Shown piece after piece: positions 1 to 7,248 of a stretch of 11,333 nt of DNA; positions within the stretch are counted from its first letter, which is position 1; every line of letters starts with the position of its first letter. The DNA is from an uncultured Streptococcus sp. GTDB taxonomy: Bacteria; Bacillota; Bacilli; Lactobacillales; Aerococcaceae. The notes under the pieces are model-generated. The model did not search any database, was not told where the DNA came from, and saw only the letters and a program-made list of their open reading frames with translations. The position numbers and the translations under genes were made by a program. The stretch is from the NCBI GenBank assembly GCA_916049935.1, contig CAJZJI010000009.1, positions 1-11,333 of the forward strand, written 5' to 3'.

Positions 1-290
1 CCGCCCATCCCACAAATCGTAACAGCAGTAATCTCATCTTCTTTTGAAAGAATTTGCAATCCGTCCCCTAATCGAACTTCAATGCGGTCTTCCATTCGAT
101 AATCACGAACGGTTTGTTTCGCCGATAAAAATGGTCCTTCAACTACTTCGCCCGCAATCGCTGAAGTAATCTGGTTATTTTGGATTAAATACACTGGTAA
201 ATACGCATGGTCACTACCAACATCGCATACCTTTGAATCCTTTGGAACAAAACTAGCAACTTTAGTTAATCGTTCTCCTAATTCAATCAT
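1..290 (-). CDS. trmK: tRNA (adenine(22)-N(1))-methyltransferase TrmK, N-terminal part (cut by window edge)
   Basis: The open frame starts at ATG 288-290 and runs off the left edge, so only about 96 N-terminal residues are visible. They begin MIELGERLTKVASFVPK and continue with a class I SAM-binding motif (CDVGSDHAYLPVYL), then a GxVxxGPxxSA block, VRLGDGLQIL, and TICGMGG at the edge. In the TrmK/YqfN family the first glycine-rich loop and the GMGG strand lie around the SAM pocket. The enzyme methylates N1 of A22 in the D-arm of certain tRNAs in the cytoplasm. An AGAGGT ribosome binding site lies 5 bases before the ATG. The gene sits 23 bases after the DeoR-family gene with no terminator between, so it is probably the distal gene of the hisS-aspS operon. 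The family call is confident; intactness beyond the edge cannot be judged. Confidence 0.88.
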   Translation of the reverse strand, partial: MIELGERLTKVASFVPKDSKVCDVGSDHAYLPVYLIQNNQITSAIAGEVVEGPFLSAKQTVRDYRMEDRIEVRLGDGLQILSKEDEITAVTICGMG

Positions 291-313
291 TTTATACCTC
301 TACATTCTTTTTC

Positions 314-1081
314 TTACGAAATAAATATGACTTTTACACCAATGCTCTTTAGATAAGCTACTGTTTCAGGGTCAGCGGTATGATCTGTAATTAAATGAGT
401 AATCATATTACAATCAGCCGTATGGAAGTTTGAATCACGACCCACTTTAAATCCTTCCGTAACGATGATGCGGTGCCCTGTTGTCCGTTCTAAAATCACA
501 CGGTTTACGGCAGTCTCTGGAAGTGCATAGGTTGAAATTCCGTTTTTACTAATCCCTCCAACCCCTAAAAAACAAATATCTGCACGGGCTTTAGAGAATG
601 AGTTGATTGCAAAATCCCCTACAAGAGATTTCTTTTGTTCGAAAATTTCACCACCACTAATCACAATAGATGCTTTCGTAGATGGCTTTTTGAAGATGGA
701 ACGACCATTATTCGTTAAAATCGTAACGTTGGCATCCGCTAGAAAATTTAATAACAAAAAGGCAGTAGAGCCTGAGTTAATAAAGACCATATTATGATCT
801 CGTACTAATCCCGCGGCTCTTCTTGCAATGTTTTTCTTCATGGAATTATATTGAATTTGTTCCACGTTTTCCTGTTTAATTTTTCCAGCAAGGAAACGTG
901 CGCCTCCGTAGAAGCGCTCGACAACTCCTTGATCTTCAAATTGTTGTAAATCTCTTCGAATGGTGATTTCAGAAACTTCTAACTCTTTCGATAAGTCTTC
1001 AACAGACATCTCTTGGTTTTCTTGTAAAAGCTGAAGGATACGTTGTTGTCTTTTAAACACAACCCCTTTACTACTCTTCAA
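314..1081 (-). CDS. DeoR/GlpR-family transcriptional regulator
   Basis: This is a 255-residue protein, the usual DeoR-family length. Residues about 10-60 form the winged helix-turn-helix: RQQRILQLLQ, then MSVEDLSKELEVSEITIRRD and the wing sequence RFYGGA. Residues about 75-235 match the DeoR sensor domain: FINSGSTAFLLL (the GT/GST phosphate-binding turn), TNNGRSI, ISGGE, ADICFLGVGGIS and IIVTEGFKVGR. Members of this family usually repress sugar or nucleoside catabolic genes and respond to a phosphorylated sugar, but nothing here identifies the ligand. The position normally written D-x-SKxG reads EGFKVGR. The start is TTG (1079-1081), chosen because AAAAGGAGG lies 8 bases upstream. The gene lies 34 bases after aspS and 23 bases before trmK, all without a terminator, so it is probably transcribed with the T-box-controlled synthetase operon. 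No sugar or nucleoside pathway target is adjacent on this side. Confidence 0.88.
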   Translation of the reverse strand: MKSSKGVVFKRQQRILQLLQENQEMSVEDLSKELEVSEITIRRDLQQFEDQGVVERFYGGARFLAGKIKQENVEQIQYNSMKKNIARRAAGLVRDHNMVFINSGSTAFLLLNFLADANVTILTNNGRSIFKKPSTKASIVISGGEIFEQKKSLVGDFAINSFSKARADICFLGVGGISKNGISTYALPETAVNRVILERTTGHRIIVTEGFKVGRDSNFHTADCNMITHLITDHTADPETVAYLKSIGVKVIFIS

Positions 1082-1089
1082 AGTTTCTT

Positions 1090-1098
1090 CCTCCTTTT
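1090..1098 (-). promoter_or_regulatory. Ribosome binding site that fixes the TTG start of the DeoR-family gene
   Basis: On the minus strand this reads AAAAGGAGG, a near-complete anti-Shine-Dalgarno match. It is 8 bases before the TTG codon at 1079-1081. No ATG lies at a sensible distance in the same frame. Confidence 0.8.
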
Positions 1099-1115
1099 AG
1101 AAATCCATTCCCGTC

Positions 1116-2873
1116 TTATTTAATTTTTAATGAAAGCTCATCTAGTTGTTTTGCTGACACTTCACTTGGAGCTTGTGTCATTGGGTCTACTGCTGAGCTG
1201 TTCTTAGGAAACGCGATGACTTCACGGATGTTGTCTTCACCAGCAAGTAGCATTACTAAACGGTCTAAACCAAGAGCAATTCCTCCATGTGGTGGGAAAC
1301 CGTAATCTAATGCATCTAATAGGAATCCAAATTGGCTTTCAGCAGATTCTTTTGTGAATCCAAGAACTTTAAACATCGCTTCTTGCATGTCACGACGGTA
1401 AATACGCAGTGATCCTCCACCTAATTCATATCCGTTTAATACGATATCATAGGCTTGTGCTTTTGCTGCAGCTGGATCATCGATTAATGCTTGGAAGTCT
1501 TCGTTCACTGGACGAGTGAATGGGTGGTGCATTGCAACATAACGGTCTTCTTCAGCGTCATGTTCTAATAATGGCCAATCAACAACCCATAAGAAGTTGA
1601 ATTTGTTCGTATCGATTAAGTTATGTTTCTTACCAAAGTGTAAACGTAATTCAGATAATGATTGTGCAACCACTGATGGTTTGTCAGCACAGAAGAATAC
1701 GATGTCTCCTACTTCAGCATTAATACGTTCACGAAAAGCTGCTTCTTGGTTCACGAGGAATTTCGCGATTGGTCCTTTTAAGCCGTCTTCTTCGACTTTA
1801 ATCCAAGCTAACCCTTTAGCCCCAAATTTCGCAACAAAGTCCGCTAAGCTATCTGCATCTTTACGAGAATACTCTGAAGCGAGCCCTTTTAAGTTAAGGA
1901 CTTTTACTTCTCCGCCGTTTTCGACACATGAACTGAACACTTTAAGGTCTGAATCTTTCATGATGTCACTCACGTCGATTAACTCTAAATCGAAACGAGT
2001 ATCCGGTTTGTCGTTTCCGTAGCGAGCCATTGCTTCAGCAAATGAAATACGTGGGAATGGCGTTTGAACATCCACATCCAATGTGTCTTTCATCACTTTC
2101 TTCAATAAGCCTTCCATCATTTCTTGAATTTCTTCAGCGGATAAGAAACTTGTTTCAATATCGACTTGTGTAAATTCTGGTTGACGGTCTCCACGTAAGT
2201 CTTCGTCACGGAAGCAACGAACGATTTGGTAGTAACGGTCTAATCCAGCACCCATCAACAATTGTTTAAATGTTTGTGGTGATTGAGGTAAAGCGTAGAA
2301 GCTTCCTTCGTGAACACGTGATGGTACTAAGTAGTCACGTGCTCCTTCTGGTGTAGATTTAGCCAAAATTGGAGTTTCAACATCGATGAAACCTTCAGTA
2401 TCTAAATACTCACGAATGGAACGTGTCGCTTTGTGACGTAAGCGTAAATTTTCTAATACTGGGCGACGGCGAATATCTAAATAACGATATTTCAAACGTA
2501 ATTCTTCTGATGCTTTTTGTTCGTCATCGATATAGATTGGAGAAGTTTTAGCTTGAGAGAACACTTCTACTTCATCGACTAATAATTCAAATTTACCCGT
2601 TTTAAGATTTGGGTTTTCTAAGCCTTCGCCACGAAACGCCACTTCCCCCGTTACTTGAATCACATATTCAGAACGTAATTTTTCAGCTGTTTCAAACGCT
2701 TCTTGGTTACGTGCTGGATTAAAGACAACTTGCATAATACCTTCGCGGTCACGTAAATCGATGAAGATAACTCCGCCGTGGTCACGACGTTTGGCCACCC
2801 AACCATCTAGCGTTACTGTTTGTCCTACTAATTTTTCACTGATTAATCCACAATATTCTGTTCTTCTTTTCAT
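1116..2873 (-). CDS. aspS: Aspartate--tRNA ligase
   Basis: This cytoplasmic class IIb synthetase charges tRNA-Asp. It is about 585 residues long, as expected for the bacterial AspRS type. In order it shows an N-terminal OB-fold anticodon-binding domain ([18 protein letters not shown] ... [15 protein letters not shown]), class II motif 1 with the flipping-loop region ([20 protein letters not shown]), motif 2 ([20 protein letters not shown]), the bacteria-specific GAD-like insertion at roughly residues 285-420, and motif 3 ([14 protein letters not shown]). The frame also opens at ATG 2877-2879, but AGAGG abuts that codon. The ATG at 2871-2873 has the same AGAGG at 7 bases and is preferred, giving [10 protein letters not shown], the normal AspRS N-terminus. 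The gene is 14 bases downstream of the hisS stop, so the two are co-transcribed and share the T-box leader. All class II signature residues are present. Confidence 0.96.
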   Translation of the reverse strand: MKRRTEYCGLISEKLVGQTVTLDGWVAKRRDHGGVIFIDLRDREGIMQVVFNPARNQEAFETAEKLRSEYVIQVTGEVAFRGEGLENPNLKTGKFELLVDEVEVFSQAKTSPIYIDDEQKASEELRLKYRYLDIRRRPVLENLRLRHKATRSIREYLDTEGFIDVETPILAKSTPEGARDYLVPSRVHEGSFYALPQSPQTFKQLLMGAGLDRYYQIVRCFRDEDLRGDRQPEFTQVDIETSFLSAEEIQEMMEGLLKKVMKDTLDVDVQTPFPRISFAEAMARYGNDKPDTRFDLELIDVSDIMKDSDLKVFSSCVENGGEVKVLNLKGLASEYSRKDADSLADFVAKFGAKGLAWIKVEEDGLKGPIAKFLVNQEAAFRERINAEVGDIVFFCADKPSVVAQSLSELRLHFGKKHNLIDTNKFNFLWVVDWPLLEHDAEEDRYVAMHHPFTRPVNEDFQALIDDPAAAKAQAYDIVLNGYELGGGSLRIYRRDMQEAMFKVLGFTKESAESQFGFLLDALDYGFPPHGGIALGLDRLVMLLAGEDNIREVIAFPKNSSAVDPMTQAPSEVSAKQLDELSLKIK

Positions 2874-2887
2874 ATCCATCCCTCTTT

Positions 2888-4204
2888 CTATTTACCAAAG
2901 TACTCATCAATGGCTGTTGTATCCATTGTGATTTGACGATAAATACTATCGAAATCATCATAAAGTTCTTGTAAATTAATTTTTACTTCTTTACCAGTTT
3001 TCATTACTTTCACTGGTACTTGTTTTGTTTCTAATTCTTCTTCACCAAGTGTGATGACCACTTTAGCGCCATATTTTTGAGCATTCTTGAATTGTGGTTT
3101 TGCTTTACGTCCAAAGAAATCACGATCCACTGAGTAGCCTTGTTGACGAAGTGAAATAGAAAGTTTTAACACTTCCTCTTCTGTTTCTTCACCAAGTCCA
3201 ACAATATATACATCTAGTTCTTGTAATTCAGGAACTTCAACTTGTTCATCCTTCATTAATAACACAAGACGTTCGATTCCAAGTCCAAATCCAAATCCTG
3301 GAGTTTCAGGTCCGTCGAGTTCTTGTACAAGACCGTCATAACGCCCACCACCGCAAATTGTAGTTTTAGCACCAAATGACTTAGAATCTGTCATGATTTC
3401 AAAAATTGTATCTTGGTAGTAATCGAGACCACGTACCATTGTTTCATCGATTTCAAATGGAATGTCTAGTGCATTTAAGTACTGTTGTACTTTTTCAAAG
3501 TGAGTACGTGCTTCGTCTGATAAGAATTCTAAAATGCGAGGTGCATTTTTAACAATCTCAATATCACGTTTGTCTTTACTATCTAATACACGTAATGGAT
3601 TTTTGTGTAGACGATTTTTAGAATCTTCACTTAATTCATCTGCAAATGGTTCTAGGTAACTAATTAACGCTTCACGGTATTTAATACGGTCAGCTGTTTT
3701 CCCAAGTGAATTAATCACTAAGCGCATATTCGATAATCCGAGTTCTTTTAATAAATCCCAAGCCATTGCAATAGTTTCAACGTCTGTGGCAGGATTTGTT
3801 GAACCAAATACCTCAACTCCTAATTGGTGGAATTGACGAAGACGGCCTGATTGTGGACGCTCATAACGGAACATTGGAGCCATATAATACACTTTATAAG
3901 GTTTCTTATGTTCTGGTCCGAATAATTTATTTTCTACATAGGCACGAACGATTGCTGCAGTTCCTTCTGGACGAAGTGTAATGTGACGATCTCCTTTATC
4001 GTAGAAATCATACATTTCTTTTGAAACGATATCACTCGTATCCCCAACACCACGGCTAAATAAATCGTAGCTTTCGAACATTGGTGTACGCATTTCTTCA
4101 AATTGATAATCGCCTAAAATGATGCGTGCTGTTTCTTCGATATAGTGCCAAATTTTAAGTTCTTCAGGTAATAAATCGGCTGTTCCTTTTGGTTTTTGAA
4201 TCAT
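2888..4204 (-). CDS. hisS: Histidine--tRNA ligase
   Basis: This class II synthetase charges tRNA-His in the cytoplasm. With the start at ATG 4202-4204 it is 438 residues, close to the usual 420-440. It begins [15 protein letters not shown], the standard HisRS N-terminus. Motif 2 is at about residues 110-124 ([16 protein letters not shown]), preceded by [14 protein letters not shown]. The HisRS-specific histidine-binding motifs are [12 protein letters not shown] at about 258 and CGGGRYDGL at about 284. Motif 3 is [14 protein letters not shown] at about 303. The C-terminal anticodon-binding domain follows from about 325. The frame stays open upstream to 4357, but that part is the T-box leader, and the ribosome binding site AAAGG lies 9 bases before the ATG at 4204. 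The gene is first in the hisS-aspS-deoR-trmK operon and is controlled by the T-box terminator just upstream. Confidence 0.96.
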   Translation of the reverse strand: MIQKPKGTADLLPEELKIWHYIEETARIILGDYQFEEMRTPMFESYDLFSRGVGDTSDIVSKEMYDFYDKGDRHITLRPEGTAAIVRAYVENKLFGPEHKKPYKVYYMAPMFRYERPQSGRLRQFHQLGVEVFGSTNPATDVETIAMAWDLLKELGLSNMRLVINSLGKTADRIKYREALISYLEPFADELSEDSKNRLHKNPLRVLDSKDKRDIEIVKNAPRILEFLSDEARTHFEKVQQYLNALDIPFEIDETMVRGLDYYQDTIFEIMTDSKSFGAKTTICGGGRYDGLVQELDGPETPGFGFGLGIERLVLLMKDEQVEVPELQELDVYIVGLGEETEEEVLKLSISLRQQGYSVDRDFFGRKAKPQFKNAQKYGAKVVITLGEEELETKQVPVKVMKTGKEVKINLQELYDDFDSIYRQITMDTTAIDEYFGK

Positions 4205-4232
4205 ATGAATCATCCTTTCTTTCGATAAAAAT

Positions 4233-4263
4233 AAAAAAATCCCAACTTCAATAGAAGTCAGGA
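4233..4263 (-). terminator. T-box-controlled intrinsic terminator before hisS
   Basis: On the minus strand TCCTGACTTC pairs with GAAGTTGGGA around a four-base loop (10 pairs, two of them G-U) and is followed by seven T. The 5' arm shares TCC with the antiterminator, as expected for a T-box expression platform. Confidence 0.92.
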
Positions 4264-4450
4264 CGAAATTTTCGTGGTGCCACCTTAGTTCGGAAAGAGC
4301 TCTTTCCCTCTTAATGATAACGGAATTACCGGAATAACTTTGCATTATTCTCCTCAAGAGTGTCTTTCCTTGTACGGTTAGAAGCTTTCAGCCACGGCTT
4401 CTATCTCTTTAGTGTACTTCTTTATCTCTGTCTAAGGATTTTTATTGTTG
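4233..4450 (-). ncRNA. T-box riboswitch leader of the hisS-aspS operon
   Basis: T-box leaders sense uncharged tRNA and switch between termination and read-through. The 5' side of Stem I carries AGAG and an AGTA motif (4415-4418). A distal hairpin AGAAGC/GCTTCT follows. The 3' side carries AAAGACACTCTTG, where CTCT can pair with AGAG and close the specifier loop. The loop ends in GACA: GAC (Asp, 4362-4364) followed by a purine, overlapping CAC (His, 4360-4362). A Stem III-like hairpin GGAAAG/CTTTCC lies at about 4293-4310. The conserved T-box sequence AAGGTGGCACCACG is at 4273-4286. Its AGG and ACGA can pair with UCGUCCU to form the antiterminator with a UGGC bulge. That CCU is also the base of the terminator helix, so the two folds are exclusive. 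Identification is firm; the cognate tRNA is inferred. Confidence 0.95.
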
Positions 4451-4456
4451 CTATAA

Positions 4457-4485
4457 AGAATACTAGAGGAATGCGTATTTGTCAA
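4457..4485 (-). promoter_or_regulatory. Sigma-A promoter of the hisS-aspS operon
   Basis: The minus strand has a perfect -35 box TTGACA (4480-4485), a 17-base spacer and a -10 box TATTCT (4457-4462). Transcription should begin near 4450, just before the T-box Stem I. This is the best-matching promoter in the window. Confidence 0.88.
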
Positions 4486-4572
4486 GAAAATCTAATTATT
4501 TTTTAATCTCACACTCTACCAAAAACGAAAAGAAAAATCTAACATAAAAGTTACACTTTGCTTTATGAATTC

Positions 4573-5382
4573 TTACTGAATTAACTGGTCAATGGCTTTA
4601 ATAACACCATTGTTTTCATTCGTATCTGTGACGATATCAGAAACAGCTTTTACTTCTTCGCTTGCATTTCCCATCGCAATCGCAAGTCCAGCGTATTTTA
4701 ACATTTCGATATCATTAGCAGCGTCTCCAATTGCTGCGATCTCACTTGATTGAATATTTAGTTCTTTGGCTAATTTTTCTAATCCAAAAGCTTTATTAAC
4801 GCCCTTAGTTAGAACTTCTATTAAATACTTCTGACTACGAACGACATAAAATTCATTTCTCCACTCCTGAGGAATAAATGTTTCAAACTCATTGAGTTGT
4901 TCTTCATCACCAAGTAAAAGAAGTTTATAAAAGTCAGTGGATAGAGAGTCCTCAATTGTAATTCGTTTTAACTTTCCACTAACGATCTTAACGTCAAACT
5001 CCATCCATTCTGTTGGATCTTCATCGAACGAATAATAGTAATCCACGCCAGCTCCCATCACGCTAATACCGTGAGTCTTCCCTAATTCAATCCATTTTTG
5101 AATTGCTTTAGAATCAACGAATGCATCCATCACACGTTTCCCAGTTTGACTCTCATAAATATTGGCGCCATTTTGGCTAATAATATAGTGATTTTCTTCT
5201 AAATATCCTAAGTCTTTTAAATACGGACGAATTCCACTTTCAGGACGTCCTGTACAGATCACTAATAAAGTTTCAGTGTTTTTGTTATGAAAGTTCTTGA
5301 AATATTGTTTCGTCTCTTCTAATAATTCTTTTTTACTGTTTAATAAGGTACCATCCATGTCGATAGCAATTAATTTAATCAT
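4573..5382 (-). CDS. Cof-type HAD-IIB family phosphatase
   Basis: This is a 269-residue cytoplasmic haloacid-dehalogenase-fold hydrolase, the usual length for the Cof/YidA group. Motif I is IDMDGTLLNS, with nucleophile D8 and acid/base D10. Motif II is the threonine in ICTGRP (T44). A C2-type cap occupies roughly residues 85-190. The motif III lysine is in TKGVNKAFGLEKL (about K197), and motif IV is IGDAANDIEML (D220 and D224 for Mg2+). The consensus GDxxND is kept. The family dephosphorylates sugar phosphates, flavin or pyridoxal phosphates, and the substrate cannot be read from the sequence. The start is ATG 5380-5382 with AAAAAGGAG 8 bases upstream. It is preceded by the terminator of the 3D-domain gene and followed by the hisS promoter, so it is probably monocistronic. 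No convincing terminator of its own is visible downstream. Confidence 0.93.
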   Translation of the reverse strand: MIKLIAIDMDGTLLNSKKELLEETKQYFKNFHNKNTETLLVICTGRPESGIRPYLKDLGYLEENHYIISQNGANIYESQTGKRVMDAFVDSKAIQKWIELGKTHGISVMGAGVDYYYSFDEDPTEWMEFDVKIVSGKLKRITIEDSLSTDFYKLLLLGDEEQLNEFETFIPQEWRNEFYVVRSQKYLIEVLTKGVNKAFGLEKLAKELNIQSSEIAAIGDAANDIEMLKYAGLAIAMGNASEEVKAVSDIVTDTNENNGVIKAIDQLIQ

Positions 5383-5415
5383 TACAACTGCTCCTTTTTA
5401 TTCAATACAAAGATT

Positions 5416-5424
5416 ATTTTATCA
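5416..5424 (-). promoter_or_regulatory. Candidate extended -10 promoter for the HAD phosphatase gene
   Basis: The minus strand reads TGATAAAAT, that is TG-N followed by TAAAAT (five of six matches to TATAAT). It lies between the upstream terminator and the gene, about 34 bases before the ATG. No good -35 box is seen 16-18 bases upstream. Confidence 0.4.
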
Positions 5425-5451
5425 CAAATTATCTAGCAAAACACACTCAAC

Positions 5452-5484
5452 AAAAAAAACACTCTCTTTCCGAGAGTGTTTTTT
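5452..5484 (-). terminator. Intrinsic terminator after the 3D-domain protein gene
   Basis: On the minus strand CACTCTC plus preceding A residues pairs with GAGAGTG around the loop GGAAA, followed by eight T. It begins 3 bases after the stop codon. The A-rich and T-rich flanks make it nearly symmetric, so it could work in both directions. Confidence 0.93.
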
Positions 5485-5487
5485 CGT

Positions 5488-6573
5488 TTAGTTTAAAATT
5501 CGAATCGTAACATTACGTCTTCCCCATTGGTTAGCTTGATCTACTGTTGTAAAGTGAAGGTCAATGATATTGCCTTTAATTGCTCCACCAGTATCTCCTG
5601 CAATGGCAATCCCGTATCCAGGAACTTCTACTAAGCTTCCTAAAGGAATTACGCTTGGGTCAACCGCAATAACTGTTGGATTCTTACGTAAGTCGATACC
5701 AGTCGCTGTATAAGGGCTTAATCCCGGTTCGTTATAAGAATAACCAGTCGCTTGAACGTTTAATGTTCTTCCACCAGATTGATTGCTTGCTGCAGATGCT
5801 TGTGTCGTTGGTGTTTCTGAAGTAGCAGGCGCTTGCGTTTGTGCAACCGTTGTAGCTGGTTCAGCTGTCGCAGCTTGTGTCGTTGGTTTTTGCTGCGTAG
5901 ATGAGGCTACTGCTGGTTTATCTGTAGTTAATTGTGCAACTGCTGTAATAGCTGAGGCAACCACTGCAGATGATTCTTTCTTTTGTTCTTGTACTTTTGC
6001 AAGAGCTTCTTTGTTATCAGCAATTAACTTTTTCAAATCATTTACTGAACCTTCGAACGCTTGACTCTCAGCAGTAAGTTGTTCTTTTTTAGCGACTAAG
6101 TCAGTCGACGCTTGTTCTGCTGCTGTTTTCAGGCGAGATAATTCAGCTACTTGCTCTGATAAGTTCTTCAACACTTCTTCATCCGATTGGAATAATTGTT
6201 GAAATACAAATAATCGATTTAAGAAATCTGAAATACTTTCTGAATTTAGTAAATGTAAAATACTATAAGAAACAAAGTCAGAAACTTGAATTTGTTGCAA
6301 TCGTTTAGATGCGACTTGTTTACGTTCTTCCACTTTTGCTTCTTGAGTTGTAATCTTTTCAGCAAGTGTTTCTTTTTCTTTATTGAGAGAATCGATTTGT
6401 TGGTTTAAACTTTCAATTTCTTGATATTTCGTATTCACTTTTTGTAATTCTGAAGTTAATTGTGCTTCTAGTTTTTGGATATCCGTTTCCTCCGCAAATG
6501 CTGAAGGGGCTAACGGTCCAGACACTAATAAGAAAGCCATTAACGTCAGAACAATATGTTTAATCTTTTTCAA
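5488..6573 (-). CDS. Secreted coiled-coil / 3D-domain cell-wall protein (probable peptidoglycan-active enzyme)
   Basis: This 361-residue exported protein has a signal peptide (KKIK, a hydrophobic core to about residue 20, probable cleavage after SAFA at residue 27). Residues about 30-200 are rich in E, K, Q and L and predicted coiled coil, resembling the N-terminal part of PcsB/CwlO-type proteins, with a less charged break at about 98-127. Residues about 205-268 are a low-complexity linker rich in A, T, Q and P. Residues about 270-361 are a 3D domain with three conserved aspartates: IAVDPSVIPLG (D305), AGDTGG (D327) and NIIDLHF (D338), then WGRR. This is the MltA-like barrel fold shared with YocH/YabE/Rpf-type proteins that act on peptidoglycan outside the cell. 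The start is TTG (6571-6573); an in-frame stop lies just upstream, and the next ATG would lose the basic signal-peptide end. WalR-like boxes precede the gene, fitting a wall-remodelling role. Enzymatic activity is inferred. Confidence 0.9.
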   Translation of the reverse strand: MKKIKHIVLTLMAFLLVSGPLAPSAFAEETDIQKLEAQLTSELQKVNTKYQEIESLNQQIDSLNKEKETLAEKITTQEAKVEERKQVASKRLQQIQVSDFVSYSILHLLNSESISDFLNRLFVFQQLFQSDEEVLKNLSEQVAELSRLKTAAEQASTDLVAKKEQLTAESQAFEGSVNDLKKLIADNKEALAKVQEQKKESSAVVASAITAVAQLTTDKPAVASSTQQKPTTQAATAEPATTVAQTQAPATSETPTTQASAASNQSGGRTLNVQATGYSYNEPGLSPYTATGIDLRKNPTVIAVDPSVIPLGSLVEVPGYGIAIAGDTGGAIKGNIIDLHFTTVDQANQWGRRNVTIRILN

Positions 6574-6648
6574 AAGTGATTTTCACCACACTTTCTCCAA
6601 CTTACCTCACATTTTACATGAGAAACATATTGAGAAAGTATCAGTTAT

Positions 6649-6675
6649 ATTACAGAATTGTAACAAAACTTTACA
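6649..6675 (-). promoter_or_regulatory. WalR (YycF/VicR)-type binding boxes upstream of the 3D-domain gene
   Basis: The minus strand contains TGTTAC-AATTC-TGTAAT (6649-6665), which fits the WalR consensus TGTWAH-N5-TGTWAH at every position. A third half-site TGTAAA (6670-6675) lies one helical turn further upstream. WalRK controls cell-wall hydrolases such as YocH in Bacillus, so the site and the gene type agree. The match is from reading alone, without a scored search. Confidence 0.6.
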
Positions 6676-6678
6676 ATT
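6656..6678. repeat. Perfect inverted repeat between the deoxyribosyltransferase stop and the 3D-domain gene
   Basis: AATTGTAA and TTACAATT form an 8-base perfect inverted repeat with a 7-base spacer, starting right after the stop codon of the deoxyribosyltransferase gene. No T-run follows, so it is a poor intrinsic terminator. It shares bases with two of the WalR-like half-sites. Confidence 0.7.
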
Positions 6679-7164
6679 TTATGATTCCTTTAGATAGGCT
6701 TTTAGCGCTTCAAGGAGCTCATCACTGCTAGAAACAATCTCCCCGCGAAGCTTCACAAGACCCGCAGTATAAAGGTTTACGTAGCTAAATTGGGACTCTG
6801 CTACTTCTTGTAAAGCCTCTAATTTTTGAGGATTATCTGCCCCTTGTTGACGGCTGTCTGTGTATAATCCTAGAATCGGCATATCTGCATGGTACGCTAC
6901 CCCGATTTCACTGGCAACACCGACGTCAATCACTGCACCATCCAATACAGCAATCATCAAATCTGATTCTAATAAGGCATCTGTATCATATTGGGCAATC
7001 ATCGTTGAGTCCGCATATGAACTCTTATCGTTAATCGCCATTTGTTCCTGTGGTAAGTATACCTCTACCCCTGGGAACTGGTTGCGAATCTTTTCTACTA
7101 GAACTTTGTTAAAGGCTAATTCCATTTCTGAGAATAATGGACTTGCAAAATAAATTTTTGTCAT
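6679..7164 (-). CDS. Nucleoside 2-deoxyribosyltransferase
   Basis: This 161-residue cytoplasmic enzyme of nucleoside salvage moves the 2'-deoxyribosyl group between free bases. It matches the lactobacillar NDT family in length and motifs. The N-terminal strand and loop are KIYFASPLFSEME. The central MIAVLDGAVIDVGVASEIGVAY carries D75, D80 and the expected nucleophile E86 in SEIG. NLYTAGLVKLRGEI is at about residues 130-143, where NLY sits near the active site of the partner subunit. Nothing expected is missing. The start is ATG 7162-7164 with GAGGAGGT 6 bases upstream. It lies 42 bases downstream of the ABC-F terminator; I do not see a clear promoter there, so expression may come from a weak promoter or terminator read-through. 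No other nucleoside genes are adjacent. Confidence 0.93.
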   Translation of the reverse strand: MTKIYFASPLFSEMELAFNKVLVEKIRNQFPGVEVYLPQEQMAINDKSSYADSTMIAQYDTDALLESDLMIAVLDGAVIDVGVASEIGVAYHADMPILGLYTDSRQQGADNPQKLEALQEVAESQFSYVNLYTAGLVKLRGEIVSSSDELLEALKAYLKES

Positions 7165-7206
7165 TTGAATACCTCCTCTAATAATCTTATCCTACACTAA
7201 ATACCG

Positions 7207-7240
7207 AAAAAAGACCAGAAGACTTTTTACGCTTCTGGTC
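7207..7240 (-). terminator. Intrinsic terminator after the ABC-F gene
   Basis: On the minus strand GACCAGAAG pairs perfectly with CTTCTGGTC across a ten-base loop and is followed by six T. It starts 8 bases after the ABC-F stop codon. Confidence 0.93.
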
Positions 7241-7248
7241 TACTGTTA

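Noticed and set aside
1597..2022. 141-codon plus-strand open frame inside aspS
   Set aside because: It is antisense to an intact, fully conserved aspS, has no family motifs and no ribosome site, so it is a shadow frame.
4205..4357. N-terminal extension of about 51 codons on the hisS reading frame
   Set aside because: This stretch is the T-box riboswitch and its terminator, and it lacks a ribosome binding site. The standard HisRS N-terminus begins at 4204 with a suitable site.
4547..4559. Possible terminator of the HAD phosphatase gene (AAAGT/ACTTT hairpin)
   Set aside because: The stem has only five A/T-rich pairs with a three-base loop, and the T-rich stretch is about 10 bases further on, so it is too weak to call.
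5783..6064. 93-codon plus-strand open frame rich in Ala, Val and Cys
   Set aside because: It is the complement of the low-complexity Ala/Thr/Gln linker of the 3D-domain protein; its composition explains its openness.
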